Below are positions 23,691 to 35,456 of a stretch of 64,000 bases of DNA, piece after piece (the first letter of the stretch is position 1; every line of letters begins with the position of its first letter). The notes under the pieces are model-generated. The model did not search any database. It worked only from the letters and a program-made list of their open reading frames with translations, and was not told the origin of the DNA. The position numbers and the translations under genes were made by a program. Source of the DNA: Ilex aquifolium (Eukaryota; Streptophyta; Magnoliopsida; Aquifoliales; Aquifoliaceae); NCBI GenBank assembly GCA_951799425.1, contig OX637399.1:19876001-19940000 (forward strand). Reading direction: 5' to 3'.

Positions 23691-24741
23691 GATGCCTCCA
23701 AGAATGAAAATGCCCACTCAGCGAAAAGTGAATATGGTTAGCCAAGAGCCAAATTTTGTGTAAGAAACCATCGAGGAAAGGGATAGAAGGCCCCTGCTCG
23801 TCCGTCGATATGATCGTACTCGATTTCCCAGCATCCTCAAGGCCGATAGGTATGTCAATTTCTTTCAAAATCAATCTATTGTTTGTGAAAGAACCTTTGA
23901 ATTGCATCATTTTGCTGAGTTTGGAATTTTGGCGATTATGGAATCAAGAGGTTGGGAGAATTACTTGAGAAATGGAGGAGAAGCGGTGAAGGAGATTGTT
24001 AGGGAATTTTACTCCAATGCTGAGGTAGTGAATGGGGTGATAAACACGCATGTGAGGGGGATTCACATTAATGTGGATGAGGAGATTATCCTGGAGGTAA
24101 GGCCAGTACCACGGGTACTGAGGCCTAACTATCCACCGAGAAGGAAGTAAGTTTGGATGTAGTAGGGGTGGAATTGACGGGAATTGTGAACTTCAAGTGG
24201 GGGGGAAAATGATTTTTCAAGCAAGGAGAATTAACCAAAAAATACAAAATGCATAACTTGATTGTCGTTTCCAATTTTGCTCCACTTGGACGAAAGAATG
24301 AAATCCTTCCCGACATGGCTCGACTTTTGTATGCGATAGGAAAGAAACATGGCATTGATCTTCCTTCTTTGATCTTGTATGAGAAGAGAAACTCACTTCC
24401 CTTCGGAACATTAGTAACAGAGATTTGCATTGACTGGGGAGTGAAGATCAGACCAGAATGGGAAGTGCTTAAGCCAATGGGGTTTTTGAATAAAGTTTTC
24501 ATTTCGATGGAGTCAGGGTCACAGTGGAGGGCAAGCAACTAGGCAAGACATGCCGCCTGGACATGGCACTGATGAGGTGCAAGATGCCTTGGATGTCGAG
24601 GAAGAAATGGAGGCAGAACAGGCCCATGCTGAGACGGGTGACAGAAGGACTTTACGAAAGATCATGCTTAGCGTCGACGAGAAGCTATATGAGATTCTCC
24701 GTCGTTTGGATGGTGGAGCTGCTGGACCTTCGGGCACTTGA
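23691..24741 (+). pseudogene. Athila-like ORF3 remnant
   Basis: It begins MPPRMKMPTQR and aligns along its length with ORF3 of the younger element: LRNGGEAV, REFYSNAEVVNG, VRGIHINVDEE, VSNFAPLGRKNEILPDMARL and the acidic tail with TLRKIMLSVDEKLYEILRRL. From memory it resembles the 'putative plant transposon protein' domain common in plant genomes and the extra frame that Athila elements carry in the env position. I see no signal peptide or membrane segment in it. It is a fossil with a few breaks. Confidence 0.7.
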
Positions 24742-25850
24742 GTGGCTTGTGACTGTGTCTATTTCTGTTTCTTTGGTTTATGATGTGTTTTTTTTAGATA
24801 ATTTAAGTGTTTTGTTTTGAACCATGGGACATTTTGAATGGGACATGCTAGCTTTATAACAATTATCTTCTTAATGCATGTGTTAAAGTTTAGCTATTCC
24901 ATTGTCATTTTCTGTTAATTGATTGAACTGATGTGATATTAAAATTACTTGCTAAAGTGATTAAGCACAAGATTATTTTGATACTTAATCTAACAATCCG
25001 AATTGAAGACCTCATTTTTTTGAAAAATGGTATTTTCTCTATGCTTAAGTATCAAATGTACATTGATATTTGCTATTTGTTAAGAAAGTGTAGAATAGCC
25101 AGGCTTGAAAATGGAATTGGGATATAACCTACATTCTTTGAAAACCCGACATAATCAGTGGAGATAACAAAGAATCTCATGGTAATCTTTTGAGCCTTGC
25201 GATACTTTTGAGAGAAAATCAGCACTTACTCAAGTAAGGTTTTTCACTTTCTATCTTTGAATAATCTCATTAAAGTTTGTTTTGATTGATGCAAATAGAG
25301 CAGTATGTTGATGTACCCCACAAAGAATTTGTTCACACGACAAATACATGTGCACATGCCCGAGAAAGGATCTTAGTCCATTTTTATTTTTATTTTTTTT
25401 TCTTTGATCCTTATCCATTTCTTTTGCAACAAAATCTCTTGTCAGCCATGATTGAGCCTAAAAATGATAAATATTTTCGGTACAAGCATGTTTTTGACCA
25501 AGCCAAAAAAAAATTATATACTCCTACCTTGGTTACCTAATTTTGTTTCACATTCTTTTACAAGCAGAATTTATGGAAATGAAAAAAAGAAAGTAAGGGA
25601 GAAAAAGGTAAAACCAAAAGGTAGAAGGAAATGAGAAAGAAATGCAAAAGAAATCAATCTAGCAAAAGACTTGTGATTTGAAAGATAAGGGAGGTGAAAT
25701 AAAAGGAATGAGTTTTTCAAAGAAAAAATGATGAAGAGAAGGAGAAAATGTGCAGAATTATAAATTGGTAAACCATTTTGAACTCTTGTCATCCGTCATA
25801 TTATTCACCACTTACCCTTGGCCACATTATAACCTGGAAAAAAGTCCTAA
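24742..25850 (+). other. Non-coding 3' region of Athila-like element
   Basis: Gene-free, AT-rich. Parts (for example 24950-25090) resemble 40430-40560 of the younger element on the opposite strand, so this is shared 3' untranslated sequence of the family. Confidence 0.6.
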
Positions 25851-25859
25851 TTGATCTCA

Positions 25860-26408
25860 GGGTTAATTGCACTAGAGGTCCCTAAAGTATGGGGTCTGTC
25901 TCATTTTGGTCATCAATGTTTCAATTACATCATTTTAGTCCCTGAAGTATTGAATATGTTTCAATATGGTCCTTCAAGCAGACAACATCCAGATTGCTAA
26001 CGATTTTTTATCATAAACTTGTCACGCAATAGCTAAATATAGACAAAAAATAATTTTGATAGCTCTTAAACAAATTTTGGATAACTCTTGACCAAAAATG
26101 TGTAATATTGGTAGCTTTTAACCAAATTTTGGATAGCTCATGATCAAAATTGTGTAATTTAGGTAGGTGTTTAACCAAAATTTAAGTAAAAATTTGGTCA
26201 AGAGTAATCCAAATTATTTTTTTGTCCATATTTAAGTATCATTTGACAAGTTTATGATAAAAATTCGTCAGCAATCTGGACACTATCTGCTTGGGGTACC
26301 ATATAGAAACATATTCAATAATTCAGGGACTAAAATAATGCAATTGAAACATTGGGGACCAAAATGAGACAAACTCCATATTTTAGGGACCTCTAGTGCA
26401 ATTAACCC
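25860..26408. mobile_element. Mutator-type MITE, 549 bp, long TIRs
   Basis: The ends are GGGTTAATTGCACTAGAGG and its inverted copy. The inverted similarity runs about 220-230 bp inwards on each side, so the element is nearly a full foldback with a short centre. It is flanked by a perfect 9-bp direct repeat TTGATCTCA (25851-25859 and 26409-26417), the target-site length of Mutator-like transposons. There is no transposase frame, so it is non-autonomous. It lies in the non-coding 3' region of the plus-strand Athila-like element. A few percent to perhaps 10-15% mismatch between the arms suggests moderate age. Confidence 0.88.
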
Positions 26409-26417
26409 TTGATCTCA

Positions 26418-26942
26418 GGTCTAATGCATGTGTAGGAAGTCAACTAAAATTTGGGGAATGTTAATAAGCATTGCTTTATTTGTATAAATATTCTTCCATG
26501 AGATTATGCCAAACATGTTAGTTTGTTTCTCCTGGATTCCACTCTCGCAATTTTTGTGCATATGAATTTGTGATTAACCTTCTTCTAATCACATGCCTCT
26601 TTGAGAGAAAATCAGTAAAGTCAGAGAGAATTCTTGCTGAGGGCATTCTAAGAAAGGTTTGTGAAATCAAAGCTACCCATGGAGGGTTGTAAAGAAGAAT
26701 GTTTGTTATATGATGATTCTTGTCACTAAAATGATTATTCTTCACATAGGGAATTTCAAATGTCAATGTAACAAGTGTTTATTTTTTCATAGAGTACGTA
26801 CCTATGAAAAAGAAGTGTAGGGAAACAATTCGAAATTGAGGGTTGGGTGTCTCAATGATCATGGTGCTAACTCACTTTGATAAGAAATCTCACATATACA
26901 CATATATTCAACTGAAGTTTGTAGGTAGTTTCACTAAAAACC
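26418..26942 (+). other. Non-coding 3' region of Athila-like element, continued
   Basis: Gene-free DNA between the MITE and the nested element. The host element resumes after the nested insertion at 33800. Confidence 0.55.
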
Positions 26943-26947
26943 CTCAC

Positions 26948-28799
26948 TGCTTGATCAAAACCGTTGTAGTTCCTAACCTCCTAATATCACCCCAAAATGT
27001 ATATACGGTGTATGTGTGAAGGGAGTGTCACTCTCCCTCGGAATGATGTGGGAAATAGGGCAACAGAATGGTGGTAATGAAAATGGAATGAATTGTACAT
27101 AATGGAATGTGCGAAATGTGTGTGTGCTGAACAAAAGTGCTCCGCAAGCGCAAAGAGTCTTTTGAATGTCGTGTTTTACTTGGAAAAGTATTCCAAGGTC
27201 GTCTCCTCAGGGAAGGAAAGTTCAAGTGTGTGAAGGTGATTTTGTCAAAATGGAAAAGTGTAAAAATCTTTTAGTTTGAGTTTTGTGAGTGAAGTTTGTG
27301 AATGAAAATGCAATGGAAAACAAGTATTGGCTAATCCAAAGAGGTCATTCCAATAGGAATCCCAAATCAACTCGAAGCCTTCCTCGAATAGAGCTTAGAT
27401 GAACGATTGATTCATGGGAAGCTAGGGACGAGATAGAGGTGAGGATCCAAGCATAACCCGTGACCAGGCCTACGGGATATCAAAGACTCACAATCGCATC
27501 CACTCTCAACCTAGTCAAACCGAACCATAGTACTCTGAGAGGAGGAATGAAAATGAGTTGAAGTGGCACTCCCAAGAGGAGTTCTCCCTTGGATTAACCA
27601 ACTGAAAATCTAGCTACTCATGAAAGCAAGAAAGACATGCATAATTTAAAGGGACATAATGAAGAAAGGAAACATTGAACTTAACTTAAACCAAGAAATC
27701 TTAAGCTATGAAGAAAAATATTCAATACCCATTTCAAAGTTTGAAAATGAAGAACTCAAAACAACAATGGTAGAATCTAGAATGCATAACTAAACTTGCA
27801 AAGCATTAGAAATAAATGACATTAAAGACAATAAATGAAGCTTACAAGATCCTTACAAAAGATTACAAGTGAAATGGGTGAAGACAATACAAAAATCTAA
27901 CTATTCATCTTCTTCCTCCTTGGACTACTCCTAAGCTTAGGTAGCCACCTCAAATGCTTGTGGAATGCTGAATATATGGAGAAGAACTCTGCATTTTCGT
28001 CCATGGAGGGTCCCCCTAGGTGTGTTCAGGCCTCCCATCAATGGTAGGTGAGTTGATGACCTTGGATAGGCTAGCCTGCAACCCACTATGGCAGCCCCCT
28101 TCTCTTCCATCCCCATTAATGCCAATGTCTCCAAAGTCAAGAAATTGTGTAAGGATGGCATGGTTATGTGTAGAATATGTCAGTGTAGGTGTGGGAGAAG
28201 TGTAGGTGGGCCCCCCAAGAAGTTGGAGAAGACTTGCAGGAGTTCTGGGAATTTTGGGCTGTTTCATCAGAGCATACCAGTACGGCGTACCGGTATGTCG
28301 AACTCTAGTAGGTAAATCGTACCGGTACGGCGTACCGGTACGCTTCTGCTCCAGACCAGTTTTCGTAGAATAGTCATAACTGTTGATCCAAATGTCTGAT
28401 TGAGCTGAAATTTTGACACAATATAGAAGACATCCAGATCTACAAATTTCATGTTTTTCAGTTTTTCCGATTCGAAGTGGATCATGGTCAAAAAGGAGGA
28501 AAACCGAGGTATTGCAACCAATTGGTGTGGGTGCTGCTGCCTTTGTTACCAAGCACCAATACCTCCTTAATTTCTTTCACTTTTAAGCCTCCAAATCCTC
28601 ATGTAATGTGTCCATGTCTTCACCACTCCTCCACACTTAGTTGCAAGGTTACAAAATCCATGATTTACGCTATAATTACCTGCAACATCGAAAATTCAAC
28701 ATTATTTATAAATTTGGCTAACTCTAAGTAATTAATTACAAAGTTGAGTTAAAATGCATGTAATGAGGCCATCAAATATACAATATTTTGTGATCATCA
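26948..28799 (-). repeat. 3' LTR of nested element (1852 bp)
   Basis: TGCTTGATCA...TGATCATCA ends. It is longer than its partner mainly because the palindrome block near 28270-28340 holds two pairs here against one in the other LTR. Confidence 0.87.
28270..28345. repeat. CGTACCGGTACG palindrome pairs in LTR
   Basis: ACCGGT-type cores lie at 28276 (one mismatch), 28289, 28321 and 28334, so each pair is 13 bp apart. The partner LTR has one pair (33316 and 33329), and the related LTR at 57443-59315 has two pairs 12 bp apart (58790/58802 and 58834/58846). Confidence 0.88.
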
Positions 28800-31112
28800 C
28801 ACCCCCCAACTTAAGCTTTGCTAGTCCCTAGCAAACAAAATGTAAAAAGCAAGCAAACAAAATAAACATATACTAATTCCGCAATTGCATTTAGCATATG
28901 CAATAAGCCTTTAAACCCCTAGGTGATCCCTAGTGGACGAGTTTGGTCTTGTGAAGGTTTCCAGTGAAGGTACCTACAAACTTCTTTTCCTCATATCCAA
29001 TATTTAAAATATATGCCCTTATCCTAACTAGCACTGGGATGTCAAAAACAACTTGCTCCGAACACCCGAACCAATCACACATGAGACACATTATAGCCTT
29101 AAATGCTATTCTAGAGTATCCACATACACATTCATTTTCAAACTCGTGTGTGTGTGTGAAATGGACATGTAATTTAAACATTTACACAACAGAGTTCACA
29201 TTTACTTGGTCTATCCAAATTCAGCTTCGATGCAAACTCACCAAGGGTGTCTCTCAACAATGAATCACGCTATGGTTATCCTCGTATGCTCTCCATGTGT
29301 ATATGTGAGGTAGAATCTTGTGCACAAAACAAAGTATGCTCACATATAACTCAAAAATGAAGTTCATGCATAAAAATGAAACAACTTTGGCATAATCTCA
29401 TGAAAGGAATGCTAGGGCATTAGATAACAAACCAACTTCTCTTTTTCTTTAAAAGTATGCATCTCCCATGCTTCTCTAGATCATTTAGGACTTTCACGGG
29501 TTATAATGGGGCCTTGGAGTGATATTGAGGCAAAAGAAATGAAGGATATAGGATAACAAAGAGGGTTGTTCCGAGTGAATGACCTTTATTTAAAAAAGAT
29601 CTCCCTTTTATGGGATTTGTAGGCTAACACCATCACTTCCTTTTTCTCTTTGATCATTCTTTCTTCCTTCACCCCTTTCTCTCCTTTTCTTGTATTTTTC
29701 ATTCTTTTCCGTTCAACTCTTTGAATTCAGCATCATTCATCCCTTTTTGTTGAGTTTCCGCCATACTTCCTTCTCTTTTATGATCACTCATACTTAGCAC
29801 TAGGAACAACCAAGGTGAGGTAGATTTTTATCTTTTTGCACTGGCTTGGTCACTTGTGTGGCATGGAAACGAATTTTCAATTAAGGCTCAACCATAGCAC
29901 TAGGGATAAAATTTTTACAAGAAAAAGGCTAAGGCTCAAAGCAAAACAAAGATGGCCTAAGATCAATTTCTAAATAAGCATGGGGGAGCATTATGCATTT
30001 CAAGACAAAGTCAATCAACTACCCAAATGCACTTAACCAAAACAAGCATAATGAGATTATTGAACAAATTTGAAATTTGAAAAATTGTTCCTTGAGTAAA
30101 TGTAAGTTCCCTCCAAACAAGGATTGACATTAAAGCTCACATGGGTTCTTACTCATCTCCACTATTCATGTCAAGCACTAAATGTGAACTCAATCCATAA
30201 ATTGAAAAAATTACAAGTTCATGGTGCACTTATGGTTGAGTTCAAAAGCAAACAAGTATGTGATATTCTTAGCAATAGGATAAACAAGTATGTGATATTC
30301 TTAGCAATAGGATAAACTTCTATAATGTGCTCATGTATTCAAAGTTCAAAATGTAGATCAAGTAATCACAAATCCCATAACAATTAGGGTAGGGGAATAT
30401 AGTTCAATATTGGATATTTTTCACCAAAAATTGTCCAAAATTTTAAAAATTCTCACATTTCTCATTATTCTATACAAAAATTCTATACAAAAAGTGGTGA
30501 AAAATGTAAATGGTGCACTTCACCCCCCAACTTGACCCATGCATTGTCCTCAATGCACAAGGAATCATGCAATGAGGAAAATGAAAGTAACATGGGAAAT
30601 GAGATACCCCCCCCCCCTTTTTTTTCTCTTTTTTTTGTTTAGACATATTAAAGGGAAAATGAAACACAAAAAAAACTTGTTTACACCCCCAAACTTAAAC
30701 TCGCACATGATATTGAATAAGATTGTTACGATGATGCTCAAAATGATTTGAGTCCAAATTAGAGAGAGGTAAACAAACTTCATGCTAAAATCTACACTAC
30801 AGCATCATGAAAATAAAAGTTAACAATAAAATAAATCTAACTACTATGTACTTGAAAGTAAAACAAAGAGGGCTCATGTCAATCCGGCTTCAATTCAGAT
30901 ATGAGCTTGCGCCCATTGATTTTTTTGATTTTAAAATTTTTTTTTTGTATAAATGTTCTTTCTATCCAATCTATCCAACAATATAAAGGATAATGATTCA
31001 AAAATCTCAACCAAACCGAGGTGTATGCAAGTTTATGCAATTCCAAGAATGGATTATGCAATTTATCTTTACAAGTTTCTCCACTCAACTCCATTTCAAT
31101 TCCCTCCCCAAG
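28800..31112 (-). other. Non-coding internal part of nested element
   Basis: It begins with the polypurine tract complement (CACCCCCCAACTT, 28800-28812). Stretches near 30140-30170 resemble 40310-40360 of the Athila-like element, and one more C-run/T-run lies at about 30607-30627. A 32-bp tandem duplication lies at 30250-30315. No convincing gene. Confidence 0.6.
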
Positions 31113-31860
31113 TTAAAAATTGTGAACCTCAACACCACTCTTAGATGACAAAATGACATTGGGCTCATTAGCCTCATGTGAGATAATATATTTATTAAAA
31201 TTTTCACAATCTAGAGTGGTGGGAGATTCAACATCAATATGCATTCCATTGGGATGATCATTCTCAATACATTGACTATGCTCAAGATGTGGTTCTTCAT
31301 GCATAGCAATTATAACATTAGTCAATGTATTAAGTTGTTGGGTTATTTGGGCATTGAATTCCATTTGGTATTGCATAAAATCGCACAAAATATTTTTTTA
31401 ATTCTTCTTCGGTTGAGTCCCCATATGTTGGATAGTGGCAAAATTCATTTGGTGGTGTGAGATTGGATGAAAAATTATAAGGTTCATTCTCCCAACCATA
31501 ACTCGGATAACTCGGTGTAACATAATGGTCGGCGTAAAATTTTTCGAAGGCCAAAATTGAATTTGAACCTTCCCATGCAAAGTCTTGAACCGGATAATTT
31601 ATTGGGCATTCACTAGTGATATGCCCATACTCATCACAAATCTCGCAAACGTTTTCAAAATAAGGGGCATTTATTGGGCACTCACTAGTGATGTGTCCAT
31701 ACTCACCACAAATCTCACAAACGTTTTCAAAATAGGGGCCATTTATTGGGCACTCACTAATGATGTGCATACCCATTACAAATCTCACACACATTTTCAT
31801 AATATGGGGCATTTGATACATTTTCATAAAAATAATAAGACATTACATAAAACACAAGCT
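31113..31860 (-). CDS. Tandem zinc-knuckle protein of nested element
   Basis: The minus-strand frame encodes repeated CCHC knuckles (CEICGEYGHITSEC and CEICDEYGHITSEC, plus a degenerate one before them), each within a 24-residue repeat reflected in a 72-bp DNA repeat at about 31600-31800. A conserved region follows (YPSYGWENEPYNFSSNL, LTPPNEFCHYPTYGDSTEEEL), then QMEFNAQITQQLNTLTNVI. The related fragment at 56558-57313 encodes the same domain order. This is a nucleocapsid-like RNA-binding module without a recognisable capsid or pol. It is presumably the only protein of a trans-mobilised element. The coding region is a fossil with perhaps one or two breaks. Confidence 0.7.
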
Positions 31861-31964
31861 ATTTACAAACTATTTACAAAAGAAATGACATACCTTGGCC
31901 TGTGATGAAAATCACGAGACTTACCTATACCGTCCAAAATCACCTTTGAACTCGACGCTTAACC

Positions 31965-31983
31965 TTCCCCGGCAACGGAGCCA
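31965..31983 (-). other. Primer binding site of nested element
   Basis: On the minus strand TGGCTCCGTTGCCGGGGAA, five bases from the LTR. It matches the TGGCGCCGTTGCCGGGGAA form used by Athila-type elements, probably primed by tRNA-Asp (from memory), with one difference. Confidence 0.75.
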
Positions 31984-31987
31984 AAAA

Positions 31988-33794
31988 TGCTTGATCAAAA
32001 CCGTTGTAGTTCCTAACCTCCTAATATCACCCCAAAATGTATATATGGTGTATGTGTGAAGGGAGTGTCACTCTCCCTCAGAATGATGTGGGAAATAGGG
32101 TAACGGAATGGTGGTAATGAAAATGGAATGAATTGTACAAAATGGAATGTGCGAAATGTGTGCGTGGTGAACAAAAGTGCTCCCCAAGCGCAATGAGTCT
32201 TTTGAGTGTCATGTTTTACTTGAAAAAGTATTCCAAGGTCGTCTCCTCCGGGAAGGAAAGTTCAAGTGTGTGAAGGTGATTTTGTCAAAATGGAAAAATG
32301 TAAAAATCTTTTAGTTTGAGTTTTGTGAGTGAAGTTTGTGAATGAAAATGCCATGAAAAACAAGTGTTGACTAATCCAAAGAGGTCATTCCAATAGGAAT
32401 CCCAAATCAACTCGAAGCCTTCCTCGAATAGAGCTTAAATGAACGATTGATTCATGGGAAGCTAGGGAGGAGATGGAGGTGAGGATCCAAGCATAGCCTG
32501 TGACCAGGCCTACGGGATATCAAAGACTCACAACCGTATCCACTCTCAACCCAGTCAAACCGAACCATAGTACTCTGAGAGGAGGAATGAAAATGAGTTG
32601 AAGTGGCACACCCAAGAGGAGTTCTCCCTTGGATTAACCAACTTAAAATCTAGCTACTCATGAAAGCAAGAATGACATGCATAATGTAAAGGGACATAAT
32701 GAAGAAAGGAAACATTGAACTTAACTTAAAGCAAGAAATCTTAAGCTATGAAGAACAATATTCAATACCCATTTCAAAGTTTGAAAATGAAGAACTCAAA
32801 ACAACAATGGTAGAATCTAGAATGCATAACTAGACTTGCAAAGCATTAGAAATAAATGACATTAAAGACAATAAATGAAGCTTACAAGATCCTTACAAAA
32901 GATTACAAGAGAAACGGGTGAAGACAATGCAAAAATCTAACTATTCATCTTCTTCCTCCTTGGACTACTCCTAAGCTTAGGTAGCCACCTCAAATGCTTG
33001 TGGAATGCTGAATATATGGAGAAGAACTCTGCATTTTCGTCCATGGAGGGTCCCCCTGGGTGTGTCCAAGCCTCCCATCAATGAGAGGTGAGTTGATGGC
33101 CTTGGACAGGCTAGCCTGCAACCCACCATGGCAGCCCCCTTCTCTCCCATCCCCATTAATGCCAATGTCTCCAAAGTCAAAAAATTGTGTAAGGATGGCA
33201 TGGTTATGTGTAGAATATGTCAAGGTAGGTGTGGAAGAAGTGTAGGTGGGCCCCCCAAGAAGTTGGAGAAGACTTGCAGGAGTTTTGGGCATTTTGGGCT
33301 GTTTCATCAGAGCGTACCGGTACGGCGTACTGGTACGCTTCTGCTCCGGACTAGTTTTCATAGAATTGTCATAACTTGTGATCCAACCTTCCGATTGAGC
33401 TGAAATTTTGACAAAATATAGAATACATCCAGATCTACTACTTTTATGTTTTTCACTCTTTCAGATTCGAAGTGGATCATGGCCAAAATGGAGAAAAACA
33501 GAGGTACTGCAACCAAATGGTGTGGGTGCTGGTGCCTTTGTTACCAAGCACCAATACCTCCTTGATTTCTTTCACTTTTAAGCCTCCAAATCCTCATGTA
33601 ATGTGTCCATGTCTTCACCACTCCTCCACACTTAGTTGCAAGGTTACAAAATCCATGATTTACGTTATAATTACCTGCAACATCGAAAATTCAACATTAT
33701 TCATAAATTTGGCTAACTCTAAGTAATTAATTACAAAGTTGAGTTAAAATGCATGTAATGAGGCCATCAAATATACAATATTTTGTGCTCATCA
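31988..33794 (-). repeat. 5' LTR of nested element (1807 bp)
   Basis: TGCTTGATCA...GCTCATCA ends. It lies next to the primer site and is followed by the CTCAC target duplicate. Confidence 0.87.
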
Positions 33795-33799
33795 CTCAC

Positions 33800-33956
33800 G
33801 AGACAACACTCGTCCACAAGGAGAAACTTAGGGGTTTAACGTCTTGTTGCATATACTAAGTGCAACCTGGTGACCTACGAAAATGGCATTGTAAATATAA
33901 TTTCATTTGGACATTTTGTATTACTAGGGACTAGCAATATGCAAGCTGGGGGGGTG
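33800..33956 (+). other. 3' end of Athila-like internal region, with polypurine tract
   Basis: The host element resumes here after the nested insertion. CTCACGAGACAACACTCGTCC is the counterpart of 39095-39115 of the younger element on the opposite strand. The purine tract GCTGGGGGGGTG ends directly before the LTR. Confidence 0.75.
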
Positions 33957-35456
33957 TGATGCATAGTTAAAAGTGACATCTTACTATGCCTTTATGAGAT
34001 TAATTATTCATTGATGGTGTTCAAATGATAACATTTCAGGATAAGTAAAGTACAAGTGCTTAAAGGCAACAACATCACTCTTTCGAGTAGCACAAATATG
34101 TTTTTAAAGAGAATTCAAGAAAGAGGAGACAAGATTCCACGTTCGAATGCCACTTATACGTTTGAATGCCATCTTGAAATCATTGAAGATCTCCAGGAGA
34201 CTGCTAGGGAGATAAAACGAGGCTAGTTACTGTGGATGACAAAGTTGCATTAGCAACAACGTTCAAACTCCAACACCATTCGAACGCCCTTCAAAGAATA
34301 AATGCTTTTACGTTTGAACGCCAAGTAACGTTCGAACGTAAATCCCAGACAGAATGCAGGCAAATTATATTTCCACCCGGATTTTGTGGCATAGGCTTGG
34401 ACTTTAAGCACCTAGGTAAGTCTTTTACCTCCCTCCCTTGTCTATAAATACCATCCCTTGGAACTTGTTGAAGATCATCTTTTGGCAGCGGGAAAAACCT
34501 TCCAAAAGTAACTAGTTTTCTTCTACTTTCATCATTAGTTTCATTAGCTTCCTTTTTAAAGCTTCTTTCTTCACTTAGAGGATTGAACCTCTCTCACCTT
34601 TCTAGCTATCTTGTAGCTTTGAAAGGTGGGTAGTGTTTCACTCATTCTTTATCGGAGATTGGCTAATTGTTTTGGTAAACGTTAACTTGTAATTAAAAGT
34701 TCCTCTACTTTGAGGGATGGGAATCACTCACTTTTCTAGCTTTCTCAAAGCCATGAAGAGTGAGTATTTTCTCATTCACTCTTTAGTAAGAGGTGATGGA
34801 CATGTATATTATTGGTCGGAAGTTATATTTGTGCATTTCATTTATGCTTAATGATTTATCTTTCTATTGCTTATTGAATGATTGAATGCATCTAGCAAAG
34901 CTAAAGTACTTTGTACAACCATGAATCTCTTATAGACAAGTTAACTCTTGACATAGGAGAATTCATTGGTTCTTTGCAAGTACTCAAGCTAGGTCTTCAT
35001 GACAACTTCTCAATCTTCATTGTCATTATTTTTTAACTAAGAATGGAGTAATTTAAAAATTGCTGGATGATTTGTAGGTGTGCTTGCTTGTTTGTAGACG
35101 GGTTAAGTCCTGGCACTAACAATTCTTTCAAATCTCTACAAATACTTCGGAGTCATGCTCTCAATTCATATAGTCCATCTTTATCCTCCGATTAACTTAC
35201 TATTGACTTAGGGGTTAATTGAGTGTTTACAAAGCACAAATATAACAACCGGATGAATAACTACATGTCCAGATTCTCGAGCTAAAGGGTGACTCTTTCA
35301 TTTAAGAGAATCTTATATTTTGTCCAGAAAATTCTATAATCATTATAAATTCAAAATACCAACATTAGTTCCCTGTGGATTCGACCCCAGACTTAACCGG
35401 ATTATAACTACAACTTGATCACATGCACTTGGCTGTAGACATTTCAGATCAAGTCA
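33957..35456 (+). repeat. 3' LTR of plus-strand Athila-like element (1500 bp)
   Basis: It starts TGATGCATAG after the purine tract and ends GATCAAGTCA. Its U5 end (CCCTGTGGATTCGACC...GCACTTGG) matches the young element's LTR. TATA (CTATAAATA) lies at 34442-34450. Decayed GTTCGAAC-type palindromes lie upstream of it at about 34137-34337. The 5' partner LTR is absent, so no date can be given. Confidence 0.8.
34442..34450 (+). promoter_or_regulatory. TATA box of plus-strand Athila-like LTR
   Basis: CTATAAATA, roughly 100 bp downstream of the last palindrome-like core (near 34330). The young element's LTR has a similar distance. Confidence 0.55.

Larger units (their letters stand above)
26948..33794 (-). 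mobile_element. Nested non-autonomous Athila-related element (zinc-knuckle only)
   Basis: The two LTRs (26948-28799 and 31988-33794) face the same way. A primer site complement lies beside the right LTR and a polypurine tract complement beside the left one, so it runs on the minus strand. A perfect 5-bp target duplication CTCAC flanks it (26943-26947 and 33795-33799). The internal 3.2 kb holds one frame with tandem zinc knuckles and a non-coding remainder resembling the 3' region of the Athila-like elements; there is no RT or integrase. The LTRs differ by roughly 4% by eye, which suggests about 1-2 million years at usual plant rates. Structurally it looks whole as a non-autonomous element. 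Confidence 0.85.
19268..35456 (+). mobile_element. 5'-truncated Athila-like Ty3/gypsy element
   Basis: In order: the RT to integrase part of pol, a putative membrane mini-protein, a small CCHC-like frame, ORF3, a non-coding 3' region, a polypurine tract and a 1.5-kb 3' LTR. Gag, protease and the 5' LTR are absent; the left edge abuts a copia-like LTR piece. The order of parts matches the younger minus-strand element at 36993-52261. Two later insertions sit inside it: a MITE (25860-26408) and an LTR element (26948-33794). It is broken, with about ten breaks in pol alone, and is clearly older than the minus-strand relative. Confidence 0.8.

Noticed and set aside
25860-26408. Foldback element as a Helitron or hAT MITE
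   Set aside because: The 9-bp perfect target duplication and long terminal inverted repeats fit Mutator-like elements. hAT gives 8 bp and Helitrons give none.
30602-30627. C-run followed by T-run as a polypurine tract marking a hidden LTR
   Set aside because: No TG...CA boundary or LTR homology follows on either side. The element's real tract is at 28800-28812.
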